From Dactylosporangium siamense (GTDB lineage: Bacteria; Actinomycetota; Actinomycetes; Mycobacteriales; Micromonosporaceae), in assembly GCF_016862795.1 (NCBI RefSeq), contig NZ_BONQ01000033.1, forward strand, positions 62,001-126,000: a stretch of 64,000 bases of DNA, in the 5' to 3' direction. The translations under genes and the position numbers were made by a program. Every line of letters starts with the position of its first letter. The stretch's first letter is position 1. Below are positions 28,182-35,257 of the stretch, in pieces. The notes beneath the pieces are model-generated. The model was not told the origin of the DNA. It saw only the letters and a list, made by a program, of their open reading frames with translations, and ran no database searches.

Positions 28182-28255
28182 CCTTCGGCTCGGCGCCCTG
28201 GCGGTGGCGCGGGTCGGCGGCCGCCCGTCGACGGCTACAGGTCGATGACCTTCGG
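28125..28255. repeat. 64/67-nt tandem duplication at a convergent gene junction
   Basis: 28125-28188 and 28189-28255 are nearly identical, differing by one base and a 3-nt insertion (acg). Each copy carries the 3' end of the PfkB gene with its stop and the final codons of the convergent DUF3099 gene. Confidence 0.9.
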
Positions 28256-28591
28256 CTTGGCGTGCTCACGGTCGGTCAGGGCGTGCGAGGGGTCCGGATG
28301 CGACTGCTCCTGCCGGCCCTTGAACTTGTTGCGGAACCGGTGCTCGGGCCGCGGCCCCTTGTCGTTGGCGAGCAGCACCGCCGACCACGGCAGGACCACC
28401 GCGGCGGCGAGCAGCAGGCTCAGCCACAGCCAGAGCAGCGGCACCTTGGCCGTGACCAGGACCGCCGCCACGATCACGCAGAGGCCACGCAGCAGCATCA
28501 TCACCACGTAGCGCCGCTCACGGGACCGGAGTTCCTCTTCGGGCGAGCGCTCGGCGGTGGTGATCAGCTGCGGTTTCGCTCTGCGTCCCAT
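28235..28591 (-). CDS. DUF3099 membrane protein
   Basis: 118 residues from the ATG at 28591 (six further upstream codons are unlikely). KPQLITTAERSPEEELRSRERRYVVMMLLRGLCVI is the DUF3099 hallmark; two membrane helices (about 33-52 and 57-75) precede a basic, charged tail. Function unknown. The stop codon is in the second copy of the tandem duplication. Confidence 0.87.
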   Translation of the reverse strand: MGRRAKPQLITTAERSPEEELRSRERRYVVMMLLRGLCVIVAAVLVTAKVPLLWLWLSLLLAAAVVLPWSAVLLANDKGPRPEHRFRNKFKGRQEQSHPDPSHALTDREHAKPKVIDL

Positions 28592-28631
28592 CACCACCGA
28601 GTCTGCCACGCGAGGAGTAGGCCGGTCGGGA

Positions 28632-29081
28632 TCAGGTGTCCGACGGCCTCACCGGCGCCGAGTGCGCGCCGCCACCCGGCTCGGTCGGCCGGTTGACCGT
28701 GCCCGTCGCCAGCAGGTCCCGGATCTCGGTCAGCAGCCGGATGTCCTCCGCCGGCGCGGACGGCTCCGGCTCGACGCCCCGCTTGCGCCGCTCGGCGAGC
28801 TTGTTCATCGGCAGCACGACGAGGAAGTAGACGGTGGCCGCGGTGAGCAGGAACCCGATCACCGAGTTCAGGAACGCGGGCCAGGCCAGGTACTGACCGC
28901 CGATCGGCAGGCCCTGGTTCTTGTCACCGACCCCGATGCCGCCGGTCAGCTTGATCAATGGTTGGAGGAAACCGTCCGTGAACGCCTTGACCACGTCGTT
29001 GAACGCGGCCCCGATGACGACGGCGACGGCAAGCTCGATGACATTGCCGCGCGAGATGAAATCCTTGAAACCCTTCAGCAC
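28632..29081 (-). CDS. mscL: Large-conductance mechanosensitive channel
   Basis: 149 residues from a GTG at 29081 with AGGGTG about 9 nt upstream; a GTG three codons earlier is possible. KGFKDFISRGNVIELAVAVVIGAAFNDVVKAF is the N-terminal helix and pore-lining TM1 of MscL, and FLLTAATVYFLVVLPMNKLAERR is TM2 with the basic anchor. The pentamer opens under membrane tension to release solutes at osmotic downshock. It follows the HEAT-repeat gene by about 10 nt. Confidence 0.95.
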   Translation of the reverse strand: MLKGFKDFISRGNVIELAVAVVIGAAFNDVVKAFTDGFLQPLIKLTGGIGVGDKNQGLPIGGQYLAWPAFLNSVIGFLLTAATVYFLVVLPMNKLAERRKRGVEPEPSAPAEDIRLLTEIRDLLATGTVNRPTEPGGGAHSAPVRPSDT

Positions 29082-29091
29082 GTTAGGCACC

Positions 29092-29805
29092 CTACGACCC
29101 CGGGTGTCGCCACGCACCTGATGCACGCCGATCTAATGCCATGACTTCACGCGCCGCGGCGCTGACCTCCGCGTCACCGTCGGCGGCGAGCCGCCGAAGC
29201 GCGTCCTCCCCACCTGGCCGCCGGCTCAGCGCCCACGCGGTCCAGTACCGCACCGCGTGGTCGGCGTCGCCGGCGCCGGCGACCAGTAGGCCGGTGACCT
29301 CCTCGTCGCGCCACGGGTGGAGGCCCTGCACGGCGGCGCACCTGACGTCGGGGTCGGGATCGTGGACAGCGGCCGCCACCACGGCACGGGCGCGAGGGTC
29401 GCCCGCGCCGAAGACGGAGCTGAGCGCGCCCACCGCCTCGGCCCGCACCGCCGGATCCGGATCGGACGCGGCGTCCATCACCAACGGGAGCCACTCGGCG
29501 CGCCGACGCAGGTCGATGACGCTCAGCCCCCACACCCCGACCCGGCGCAGCCCGGCGTCATCCGCCGCGACGCACGCCAGGATCTGCGCCAACGCCTCCT
29601 CGGGCCACGCCTCGAAGAGCTCGATCACGGCGAGCTGCAGCGACTGCCCGTCGTCGTTGCGGTCGTGCACGCTCGCCCGCAACAGCGCCGGCAGGGCCGC
29701 CGCACCGCAGGTCGTGGCCAGGACGTGCGCGACGGAGTCCCGGGCAACGGTGTCACCGGCAGCCACGTGCCGCGCGAGCCGCCGCTCCAGGTCCGCCCGG
29801 TTCAC
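29092..29805 (-). CDS. HEAT-repeat protein
   Basis: 237 residues from a GTG that overlaps the stop of the upstream glycosylase gene (GTGA). Several HEAT helices recur, for example DPDPAVRAEAVGALSSVFGAGDPRARAVVAAAVHD, DPDVRCAAVQGLHPW and DHAVRYWTAWALSR. Such solenoids bind proteins or nucleic acid; alkD-type DNA glycosylases are built the same way, but no catalytic residue is recognised here. Confidence 0.8.
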   Translation of the reverse strand: MNRADLERRLARHVAAGDTVARDSVAHVLATTCGAAALPALLRASVHDRNDDGQSLQLAVIELFEAWPEEALAQILACVAADDAGLRRVGVWGLSVIDLRRRAEWLPLVMDAASDPDPAVRAEAVGALSSVFGAGDPRARAVVAAAVHDPDPDVRCAAVQGLHPWRDEEVTGLLVAGAGDADHAVRYWTAWALSRRPGGEDALRRLAADGDAEVSAAAREVMALDRRASGAWRHPGS

Positions 29806-30377
29806 GCCTTGGGTGCCTTGGCCGCCGCTTTCATCTGCTTCTTGTACTCACGGACCCTGGTCAACGAGTCCCCGTCGACGATGTCGGCCACGGACCGGTG
29901 CGAGCCGACCTCGCCGTACCCACCCGCGGCCTCCCGCCACCCGTCGGGCTGCACCCCGTACTGCTTGCCCAGCAACGCGACGAGGATCTGCGCCTTCTGC
30001 TTGCCGAACCCGGGCAGCGCCTGCACCCGCCGCAGCAGTTCCTGCCCGCTACCGGCATCGGCCCACAACCCGCTCGCGGCTCCGTCGTACCGATCGACCA
30101 GCACCCGGCACACCTCCTGCACCCGGGCCGCCATCGCCTTGGGAAACCGGTGCAACGCGGGCGGCGTCGCGAAGATCTCCACCAGCGCCTCGGGGTCGAA
30201 CTCGGCGATCTCCAACGCCGTCGGCTCGTGCCCGAGCCGCTGCCCCAGCACCCACGGCGACGAGAACGCCTTTTCCAGCGGAATCTGCTGGTCAAGGGTC
30301 ATCCCGATGAGCAGTGCCAGGGGACTGCGGGTGAGGTACTCGTTCGCCTCGGCGGGAATCGGCAGCGTGATGGCCAT
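29802..30377 (-). CDS. HhH-GPD family DNA base-excision repair protein
   Basis: 191 residues from the ATG at 30377, which has AGGA 8 nt upstream. LLIGMTLDQQIPLEKAF opens the glycosylase fold, and VQALPGFGKQKAQILVALLGKQYG is the helix-hairpin-helix. The usual catalytic Asp downstream is not obvious (region SVADIVDGDSLTRVREYKK). No 4Fe-4S cluster cysteines. Translationally coupled to the HEAT-repeat protein. Confidence 0.82.
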   Translation of the reverse strand: MAITLPIPAEANEYLTRSPLALLIGMTLDQQIPLEKAFSSPWVLGQRLGHEPTALEIAEFDPEALVEIFATPPALHRFPKAMAARVQEVCRVLVDRYDGAASGLWADAGSGQELLRRVQALPGFGKQKAQILVALLGKQYGVQPDGWREAAGGYGEVGSHRSVADIVDGDSLTRVREYKKQMKAAAKAPKA

Positions 30378-30420
30378 GGCGAACATCCTGCCTGCGGGCC
30401 GCCCGGATCGTCACGTGATT

Positions 30421-30456
30421 CATCGTGTGTCACGACTACGCTTGGGACACACGATG
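30421..30456 (+). promoter_or_regulatory. 11-bp inverted-repeat operator before the DUF262-HipA pair
   Basis: Perfect arms catcgtgtgtc and gacacacgatg, separated by 14 nt, end 11 nt before the DUF262 start codon. A TACGCT -10-like hexamer lies in the spacer, so binding here would block transcription. It also faces the divergent glycosylase gene. Autoregulation by the HipA system or by an unlinked repressor is inference. Confidence 0.65.
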
Positions 30457-30467
30457 CTGGAGGTGGC

Positions 30468-32057
30468 ATGGCGACCCTGGAACGCCCGCGGATCGAGCAA
30501 CGTACCCCGGAAGATCTGGTGCGTGACGTCCAACGTGGCGTGGTACGAATCCCGCAGTTCCAGCGAGGGTTCAAATGGGAAGCAGGCGACATCGTCAAGC
30601 TGTTCGACAGCATCTTGCGCGGGTTCCCGATCGGCAACCTTCTGCTCTGGCGCCGACCGGCACCGGAGCAGACATTCCACGTCGGGCCGCTGACGGTCGA
30701 AGCCCCAGAGGTCGACTCGGCGCTGTGGGTGGTGGACGGCCAACAGCGCATCACCTCCCTCGTCGGCGCCCTCAGCTCGGCTCACGTCGCAACCGACGTC
30801 CGGTTCCGGGTGCACCTGGACCTGGACACCGGCGAGTTCCACACAGCCGGTGCGCGACAGCAGCCTCCCACCACGTGGATTCCGGTGAGCTTCCTGCTCG
30901 ACACGGCCACCTTGCTGCGCTGGATGCGCGAGAACAGCGGTTGGCTCTCCGATGCCCACCTCGCCCTTGCCGACCAGGCCGCAAAGGCGATTCGCGAGTA
31001 TCAGATCCCCACGTATGTCGTCACCACGATCGCGGAAGGACCCCTGCTCGAGATCTTCACCCGGATGAACAACGCCGGAAAGCGGCTGACCAAGGCTGAG
31101 GTGTTCCAGGCGCTGCATTCGCAGACTGCCGGCGACGCGCCGCTGACCCTGGCCGGGCTCGGTCGCGTGCCGGCGGAGGCGGGTTTCGGCGCCATGGACG
31201 ACCAAATCGTGCTGCGTTGCGTGCTCGCCTATCGCGGTGGTGACATCTTTCGTGACGACTTCACCAGCGAGTTCAGCTCGGCGGACGATCGGTCGGAGAC
31301 GTTCCGGGCGGTCGGCGCGGCCCTGCGGGAAGTTGTGGTCTTCCTGCGTGACGTAGCGGAGATCCCGCACATCAAACTGCTGCCGTACTCCAACGTGGTC
31401 CCGGTGCTCGTCCGGTATTTCCGGCTGCACGGCGCCCCGGAAGGGCGTGCCGCCACGCTGCTGCGACGGTGGGTGTGGCGCGGCGCCGTCGCCGGCACTC
31501 ATACCCGCGGTCAGAGTGTCGCCGACATGCGCCAGCAGATTCATTCGGTGGACGCGTCCGATCCGGTGGAAGCAGCAAGCGCACTGCTCAAGCGGGTGCC
31601 GCCCACGACCCGGTTCACCGCCACGCTCGACAAGGTGCACTTCAACCAGGCGATCACCAAAATCAACGTGCTCGGTCTTTGTTCCGTGGAGCCGCGTGAG
31701 CCGACGACCGGCAGCCCGGTCGACATCGCCCGACTGCTGGATCACGGCAACCCGTTGCGGCCGATTTTCGACGATGCGGACTCGCCGCTCGCCGCCACGG
31801 TGGCCAACCGGGTGATCGTGACCGCCGGCACCGCCGGCGCCCTTCGCCTGGATCTGGCCCGGGCATCCGAGGAGATCGCCGAAAGCCACCTCCTCGACAC
31901 CGACGCGCAGCGGCTGCTCACCGCCGGGTCGTCACAGGCGTTCCTCGAGCGTCGCGCCGTGGCGATAACCCAGGCGATCGAGCAGCACGTCGACCGTATG
32001 GCGGAGTGGGGCGCGCGCGACGGCAAATCGGTCTCCGACCTGCTCAGGACCGCGTAG
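30468..32057 (+). CDS. DUF262 (GmrS/ParB-like) domain protein paired with HipA
   Basis: 529 residues from an ATG behind GGAGG. The N-terminal DUF262 domain is clear: VRIPQFQRGFKWEAGDIVKLFDSILRGFPIGNLLLW and the catalytic-type DGQQRITSL. The remainder has IFTRMNNAGKRLTKAEVFQAL, another DUF262 motif, and an alpha-helical C-terminus. DUF262 proteins are nucleotide-dependent enzymes in anti-phage systems (type IV GmrSD, for example), but also occur alone. No DUF1524 HNH motif was found. The HipA gene begins directly after its stop codon, so the two form an operon behind the inverted repeat. Confidence 0.85.
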   Translation: MATLERPRIEQRTPEDLVRDVQRGVVRIPQFQRGFKWEAGDIVKLFDSILRGFPIGNLLLWRRPAPEQTFHVGPLTVEAPEVDSALWVVDGQQRITSLVGALSSAHVATDVRFRVHLDLDTGEFHTAGARQQPPTTWIPVSFLLDTATLLRWMRENSGWLSDAHLALADQAAKAIREYQIPTYVVTTIAEGPLLEIFTRMNNAGKRLTKAEVFQALHSQTAGDAPLTLAGLGRVPAEAGFGAMDDQIVLRCVLAYRGGDIFRDDFTSEFSSADDRSETFRAVGAALREVVVFLRDVAEIPHIKLLPYSNVVPVLVRYFRLHGAPEGRAATLLRRWVWRGAVAGTHTRGQSVADMRQQIHSVDASDPVEAASALLKRVPPTTRFTATLDKVHFNQAITKINVLGLCSVEPREPTTGSPVDIARLLDHGNPLRPIFDDADSPLAATVANRVIVTAGTAGALRLDLARASEEIAESHLLDTDAQRLLTAGSSQAFLERRAVAITQAIEQHVDRMAEWGARDGKSVSDLLRTA

Positions 32058-33260
32058 GTGGCGACGACGGCGGAGGTCCGCCTGCACGGGCGCCGGGTCG
32101 GCTTCCTGCGCTTCAACAAGGGCCGCACCGAGTTCGTCTACGAGGACGACCTCGACGCGCCTTCGCATCAGACGCTCGGACAGATCTTCGAGGACGACCC
32201 GAGGGCAGTGCGCAGGGCCTTCACCGGCATCCCGGCCTGGTTCGCCAACCTGCTTCCCGAGGGTGCGCTCCGCAAGCAGATCATCCGCGAGATGGGCGGC
32301 GGCAACGTGGGCGACTTCACGTTGCTGCTACGACTCGGCGACTACCTACCGGGCGCGGTGTCGGTCCACGCGGAGTCCGAGCCGGCCGATGACATCGGTC
32401 CGGAGCCACCCGCGGAAACGCCGGAGCATCCGCTGCGCCACTCGCTCGCCGGTGTCCAGCTCAAGTTCTCCATCTCCAGCGACCGGATGACATCTCCGGC
32501 GAGCGGCGACGGTGGGTGGTGGATCGTCAAGCTTCCTGATCGCACCTTCCGCGACCTGCCGGCCAACGAATACCTGACCATGCGGTGGCTCGCCGCGACG
32601 GGTTTCGAAGTGCCAGCCGTCGACCTCGTCCCAGCGACGAACGTGAAGGGCGTCGCGGAAGGGCTGGCCGACCCGAACGAACTGCTCTACGTCATCGAAC
32701 GGTTCGACCGGACACCCGCCGGCCGGCTGCACGTCGAGGACTTCGCACAGGTCGCGGACGTCGAGCCCTTGTTCAAATACGGTGAGCCCGGGCAGTCCTA
32801 CGACGGTCTCGCCGCAGTCGTGGCCCAGCTCTGCGGCACGGACGGATATCTCGACTTCATCCGGCGGCTGGCCGCAATGATCGTCGTCGGCAACACGGAC
32901 GCGCACCTGAAGAACTGGGCGCTGTGCTACCCCGACGGCCGAACGCCGCAGCTCTCCCCTGTCTACGACTTCCATTCGCTGACCATCTACAGCCAGTACC
33001 GGTGGCAACCCCTCTCGCTGAGCATCAACGGGCAGAAGGCACCGGGCAGCATCACGCTGGACGACTTCCGAGGCATGGCCGAGAGGATCGGCGAGGACCC
33101 GGAGAAGACGGCCCGCATCGTCGCCGAAACCGTCGAGCGAATGCGTGCCGCCTGGACCGGTGAACTGCTGGAAGAGGCTCGCGGACGGTTCGATCCGCTT
33201 GCCCGGCACTACGCGGAGCGGCTGCGCTCGCTGTCGATCAGCACGGGAGTCGCGGGTTGA
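32058..33260 (+). CDS. HipA-family serine/threonine kinase toxin-like protein
   Basis: 400 residues from a GTG immediately after the DUF262 stop. Residues 1-110 are the HipA N-terminal (couple_hipA) domain with FTGIPAWFANLLPEGALRKQI. The kinase part has HSLAGVQLKFSIS, the nucleotide-binding WIVKLPD, NEYLTMRWLAATGFEVP, YVIERFDR, the catalytic GNTDAHLKNWAL and metal-binding SPVYDFHS. All catalytic residues are there. In E. coli, HipA phosphorylates glutamyl-tRNA synthetase and is held by HipB; here no HipB-type HTH gene adjoins, and DUF262 takes that place. Confidence 0.9.
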   Translation: MATTAEVRLHGRRVGFLRFNKGRTEFVYEDDLDAPSHQTLGQIFEDDPRAVRRAFTGIPAWFANLLPEGALRKQIIREMGGGNVGDFTLLLRLGDYLPGAVSVHAESEPADDIGPEPPAETPEHPLRHSLAGVQLKFSISSDRMTSPASGDGGWWIVKLPDRTFRDLPANEYLTMRWLAATGFEVPAVDLVPATNVKGVAEGLADPNELLYVIERFDRTPAGRLHVEDFAQVADVEPLFKYGEPGQSYDGLAAVVAQLCGTDGYLDFIRRLAAMIVVGNTDAHLKNWALCYPDGRTPQLSPVYDFHSLTIYSQYRWQPLSLSINGQKAPGSITLDDFRGMAERIGEDPEKTARIVAETVERMRAAWTGELLEEARGRFDPLARHYAERLRSLSISTGVAG

Positions 33261-33297
33261 CGCGTGCCCCGACGCGTAGCAGCCAGCTCATGCGACG

Positions 33298-33612
33298 TCA
33301 CGAATCGACACGCACCTCGTCGCGAAGCTGCTCGTCGGTCATCTCACCGACCAGCCACGCGGCGATGAAGTGTGACTGCCTGACCGACAGGCCGAACACT
33401 TCCCTGGCCGCCAGCGACGCTCTGACGTACCAGATCCCCATTCGCGGATCCTCAGCCCGGGCTTCGCGAAGAATATGCACAATGTCGCTGCTTTCGGAGA
33501 ACTTGTCCCGAAAGATCGTCACCCACTGATCGCTGATGTCACGCACGAGTCCCGCCCAAAGAGTGCAAGCTTGCCGCCCGCCACGACCTCTTCGACGCTC
33601 GCGACCGGCCAT
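33298..33612 (-). CDS. Possible small protein of unknown function
   Basis: 104 codons from an ATG whose first base lies in the 33611-33628 palindrome. The first 18 residues are Arg-rich and may not be translated. The rest (SDQWVTIFRDKFSESSDIVHIL, MGIWYVRASLAAREVFGLSVRQSHFIAAWLVGEM) has a normal protein composition, but I recognise no family. It is lower in GC than the neighbouring genes. Opposite strand to HipA, tail to tail. Confidence 0.45.
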   Translation of the reverse strand: MAGRERRRGRGGRQACTLWAGLVRDISDQWVTIFRDKFSESSDIVHILREARAEDPRMGIWYVRASLAAREVFGLSVRQSHFIAAWLVGEMTDEQLRDEVRVDS

Positions 33613-33628
33613 GTGACCGGGGTCACAT
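33611..33628 (+). promoter_or_regulatory. Palindromic operator upstream of the DUF998 gene
   Basis: atgtgacc-gg-ggtcacat, a perfect 8-bp dyad with a 2-nt centre, about 75 nt before the DUF998 start. A degenerate form (atgtgaca-gg-ggtcagac) lies before the DUF998 remnant at 46002-46019, which supports its belonging to this gene. Confidence 0.55.
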
Positions 33629-33703
33629 CAGACGCGATGTCGGATCCGGGGGCCGCCGGTCGAGGCAGTGGTGCAAGGCCACCACGAGGAAGGGACTCCA
33701 GCC

Positions 33704-34399
33704 ATGACCACCACGACGATCCCCGCCGCTGCCACCGCCGCCGCCACCGTCCCGGCGCACATCCGGGCCAACCGGGTCACCAGGTCGCTGCTCGGCTACG
33801 GGGTCCTCGCCGGCCCCTTCTACGTCACCGTCAGCCTCACCCAGGCGCTGACCCGCGACGGCTTCGACCTGACCAGGCACGCCTGGAGCCTGCTGGCCAA
33901 CGGCGAGCACGGCTGGATCCAGGTCACCAACTTCATCCTCACCGGCCTAATGGTGATCGCCGCCGCGGTCGGCCTGCACCGCGCGCTGCCCGCGGCCCCA
34001 TGGGCGGGCCGCCTCACCGGGGTCTACGGCGCGGGCATGATCGCCGCGGGCGTCCTGCGCGCCGACCCGGCGATGGGCTTCCCCGCCGGCACCCCCGAGG
34101 GCCCCGGCACCGTCAGCTGGCACGGCCTCGGCCACCTCACCGCCGGCGGCATCGGGTTCCTGTGCGTCATCGCGGCGTGCTTCGTCGTCGCCCGGCGCTT
34201 CGCCCGCGACGGGCGGAAGGGCTGGGCGGTGTACTCCCGGATCTCCGGCGCGCTGTTCCTCGTCGGGTTCGCCGGCATCGCCGCACCCGCACTCACCGTC
34301 GGCTTCATCGCCGCCGTCATCGTCATCTGGACCTGGCTCGCCGCGGTCTCAATCGACCTGTACCGCGCCCTGCCCTGCCCGCTGACCGGCACGCCATGA
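33704..34399 (+). CDS. DUF998 family membrane protein
   Basis: 231 residues from an ATG behind GAGGAAGGGA. About six membrane helices; LGYGVLAGPFYVTVSLTQALTRDGFDLTRHAWSLLANGEHGWIQ is the DUF998 opening and GTVSWHGLGHLTAGGIGF its middle block. Function unknown. A short decayed copy of its middle region occurs at 46043-46110. Confidence 0.87.
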   Translation: MTTTTIPAAATAAATVPAHIRANRVTRSLLGYGVLAGPFYVTVSLTQALTRDGFDLTRHAWSLLANGEHGWIQVTNFILTGLMVIAAAVGLHRALPAAPWAGRLTGVYGAGMIAAGVLRADPAMGFPAGTPEGPGTVSWHGLGHLTAGGIGFLCVIAACFVVARRFARDGRKGWAVYSRISGALFLVGFAGIAAPALTVGFIAAVIVIWTWLAAVSIDLYRALPCPLTGTP

Positions 34400-34601
34400 C
34401 GCGCCGGACCGGCTCACCCGAGCCGGTCCCGCGACAGATCACTGCCAGGCGGTTCGCGTTCGCCGGGACTTCTTGATCCTGACACGGCACCAACCACCTA
34501 CGGCCTAGACAAAAGCCAGGGACCAAAGAGCAACTAGAACGTTAAGACTCGCCGACCGAACCGATTACCCGAGTCAACAGCAGATTGTCCCCCAAAATCA
34601 A
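34400..34601. other. Low-GC boundary region
   Basis: 202 nt with no credible gene. GC content falls sharply after about 34480 and remains low through the immunity gene to the RHS toxin tip at about 35580, marking the edge of the module. Confidence 0.5.
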
Positions 34602-35159
34602 TCAAGACAACTTGCCAACCTCGTCTGGTATGAGTCGCATTCGATCAGCCCCCAAAATGAGTCCCGCTCGCTTGGCCGCTTCAAACGCGCTTCGCCCAAC
34701 TCTAAACTGTCTTTCTGAGACATTTGGACTTAGCGGCCCGTCGAGAAATCCGGCGCGCCGAAGCTTATTGGTGGTCTGCTTCATCAATATACTCCAAACT
34801 GCGCTCACGAATTCCTGCATTGCAGGATCTACATAATCGTCACGGGATGCTGCCAATCTTCCAGAACGTAGCAAATTCCCATCAACGCAGCTCCTGAGCC
34901 ATTGAATAACAGGGCCAACTTGCGGGCCGTCTATAATACCGTTTTCGCGGACTACCGCTGGCAGCACCGCTACAATGGCTGGACTCCAGATAGCAGCCAC
35001 CGGTCCGCATTTACTGATCGATTCACGAACTGGCGGTGTATCGACACGCTCCCAGCACTCATTGTCAATGACCACAGCGTCGGGAAACCTGGATTTGATT
35101 GCTTCTTCCAAAGCGCGTTCATCTTCCGGCAACAGAAGAACTTCCGCCTGCCTCAACAA
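34602..35159 (-). CDS. Putative immunity protein of the RHS toxin
   Basis: 185 residues; start TTG at 35159 with GGAAGGGG about 9 nt upstream. GC content and codon use are much lower than in the rest of the window. LLLPEDERALEEAIKSRFPDAVVIDNECWERV and VGPVIQWLRSCVDGNLLRSGRLAAS have an acidic, globular, cytosolic character with no signal peptide and no known domain to me. It lies 98 nt downstream of the RHS gene on the same strand, the standard place for the cognate immunity gene of a polymorphic toxin. Function is inferred from position and composition. Confidence 0.6.
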   Translation of the reverse strand: MLRQAEVLLLPEDERALEEAIKSRFPDAVVIDNECWERVDTPPVRESISKCGPVAAIWSPAIVAVLPAVVRENGIIDGPQVGPVIQWLRSCVDGNLLRSGRLAASRDDYVDPAMQEFVSAVWSILMKQTTNKLRRAGFLDGPLSPNVSERQFRVGRSAFEAAKRAGLILGADRMRLIPDEVGKLS

Positions 35160-35257
35160 ATCCGCACACCCCTTCCGGCCAGGATCTAGGATCAGTCCAG
35201 AATATCATTTCGACGACTGCTGCTACGCTTTACCATCTGAGCGACCCCGAGAAGGAA

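Noticed and set aside
34400-34601. Insertion sequence or integrase scar at the low-GC edge
   Set aside because: No terminal inverted repeats, target duplication, transposase fragment or tRNA attachment site could be found near it.
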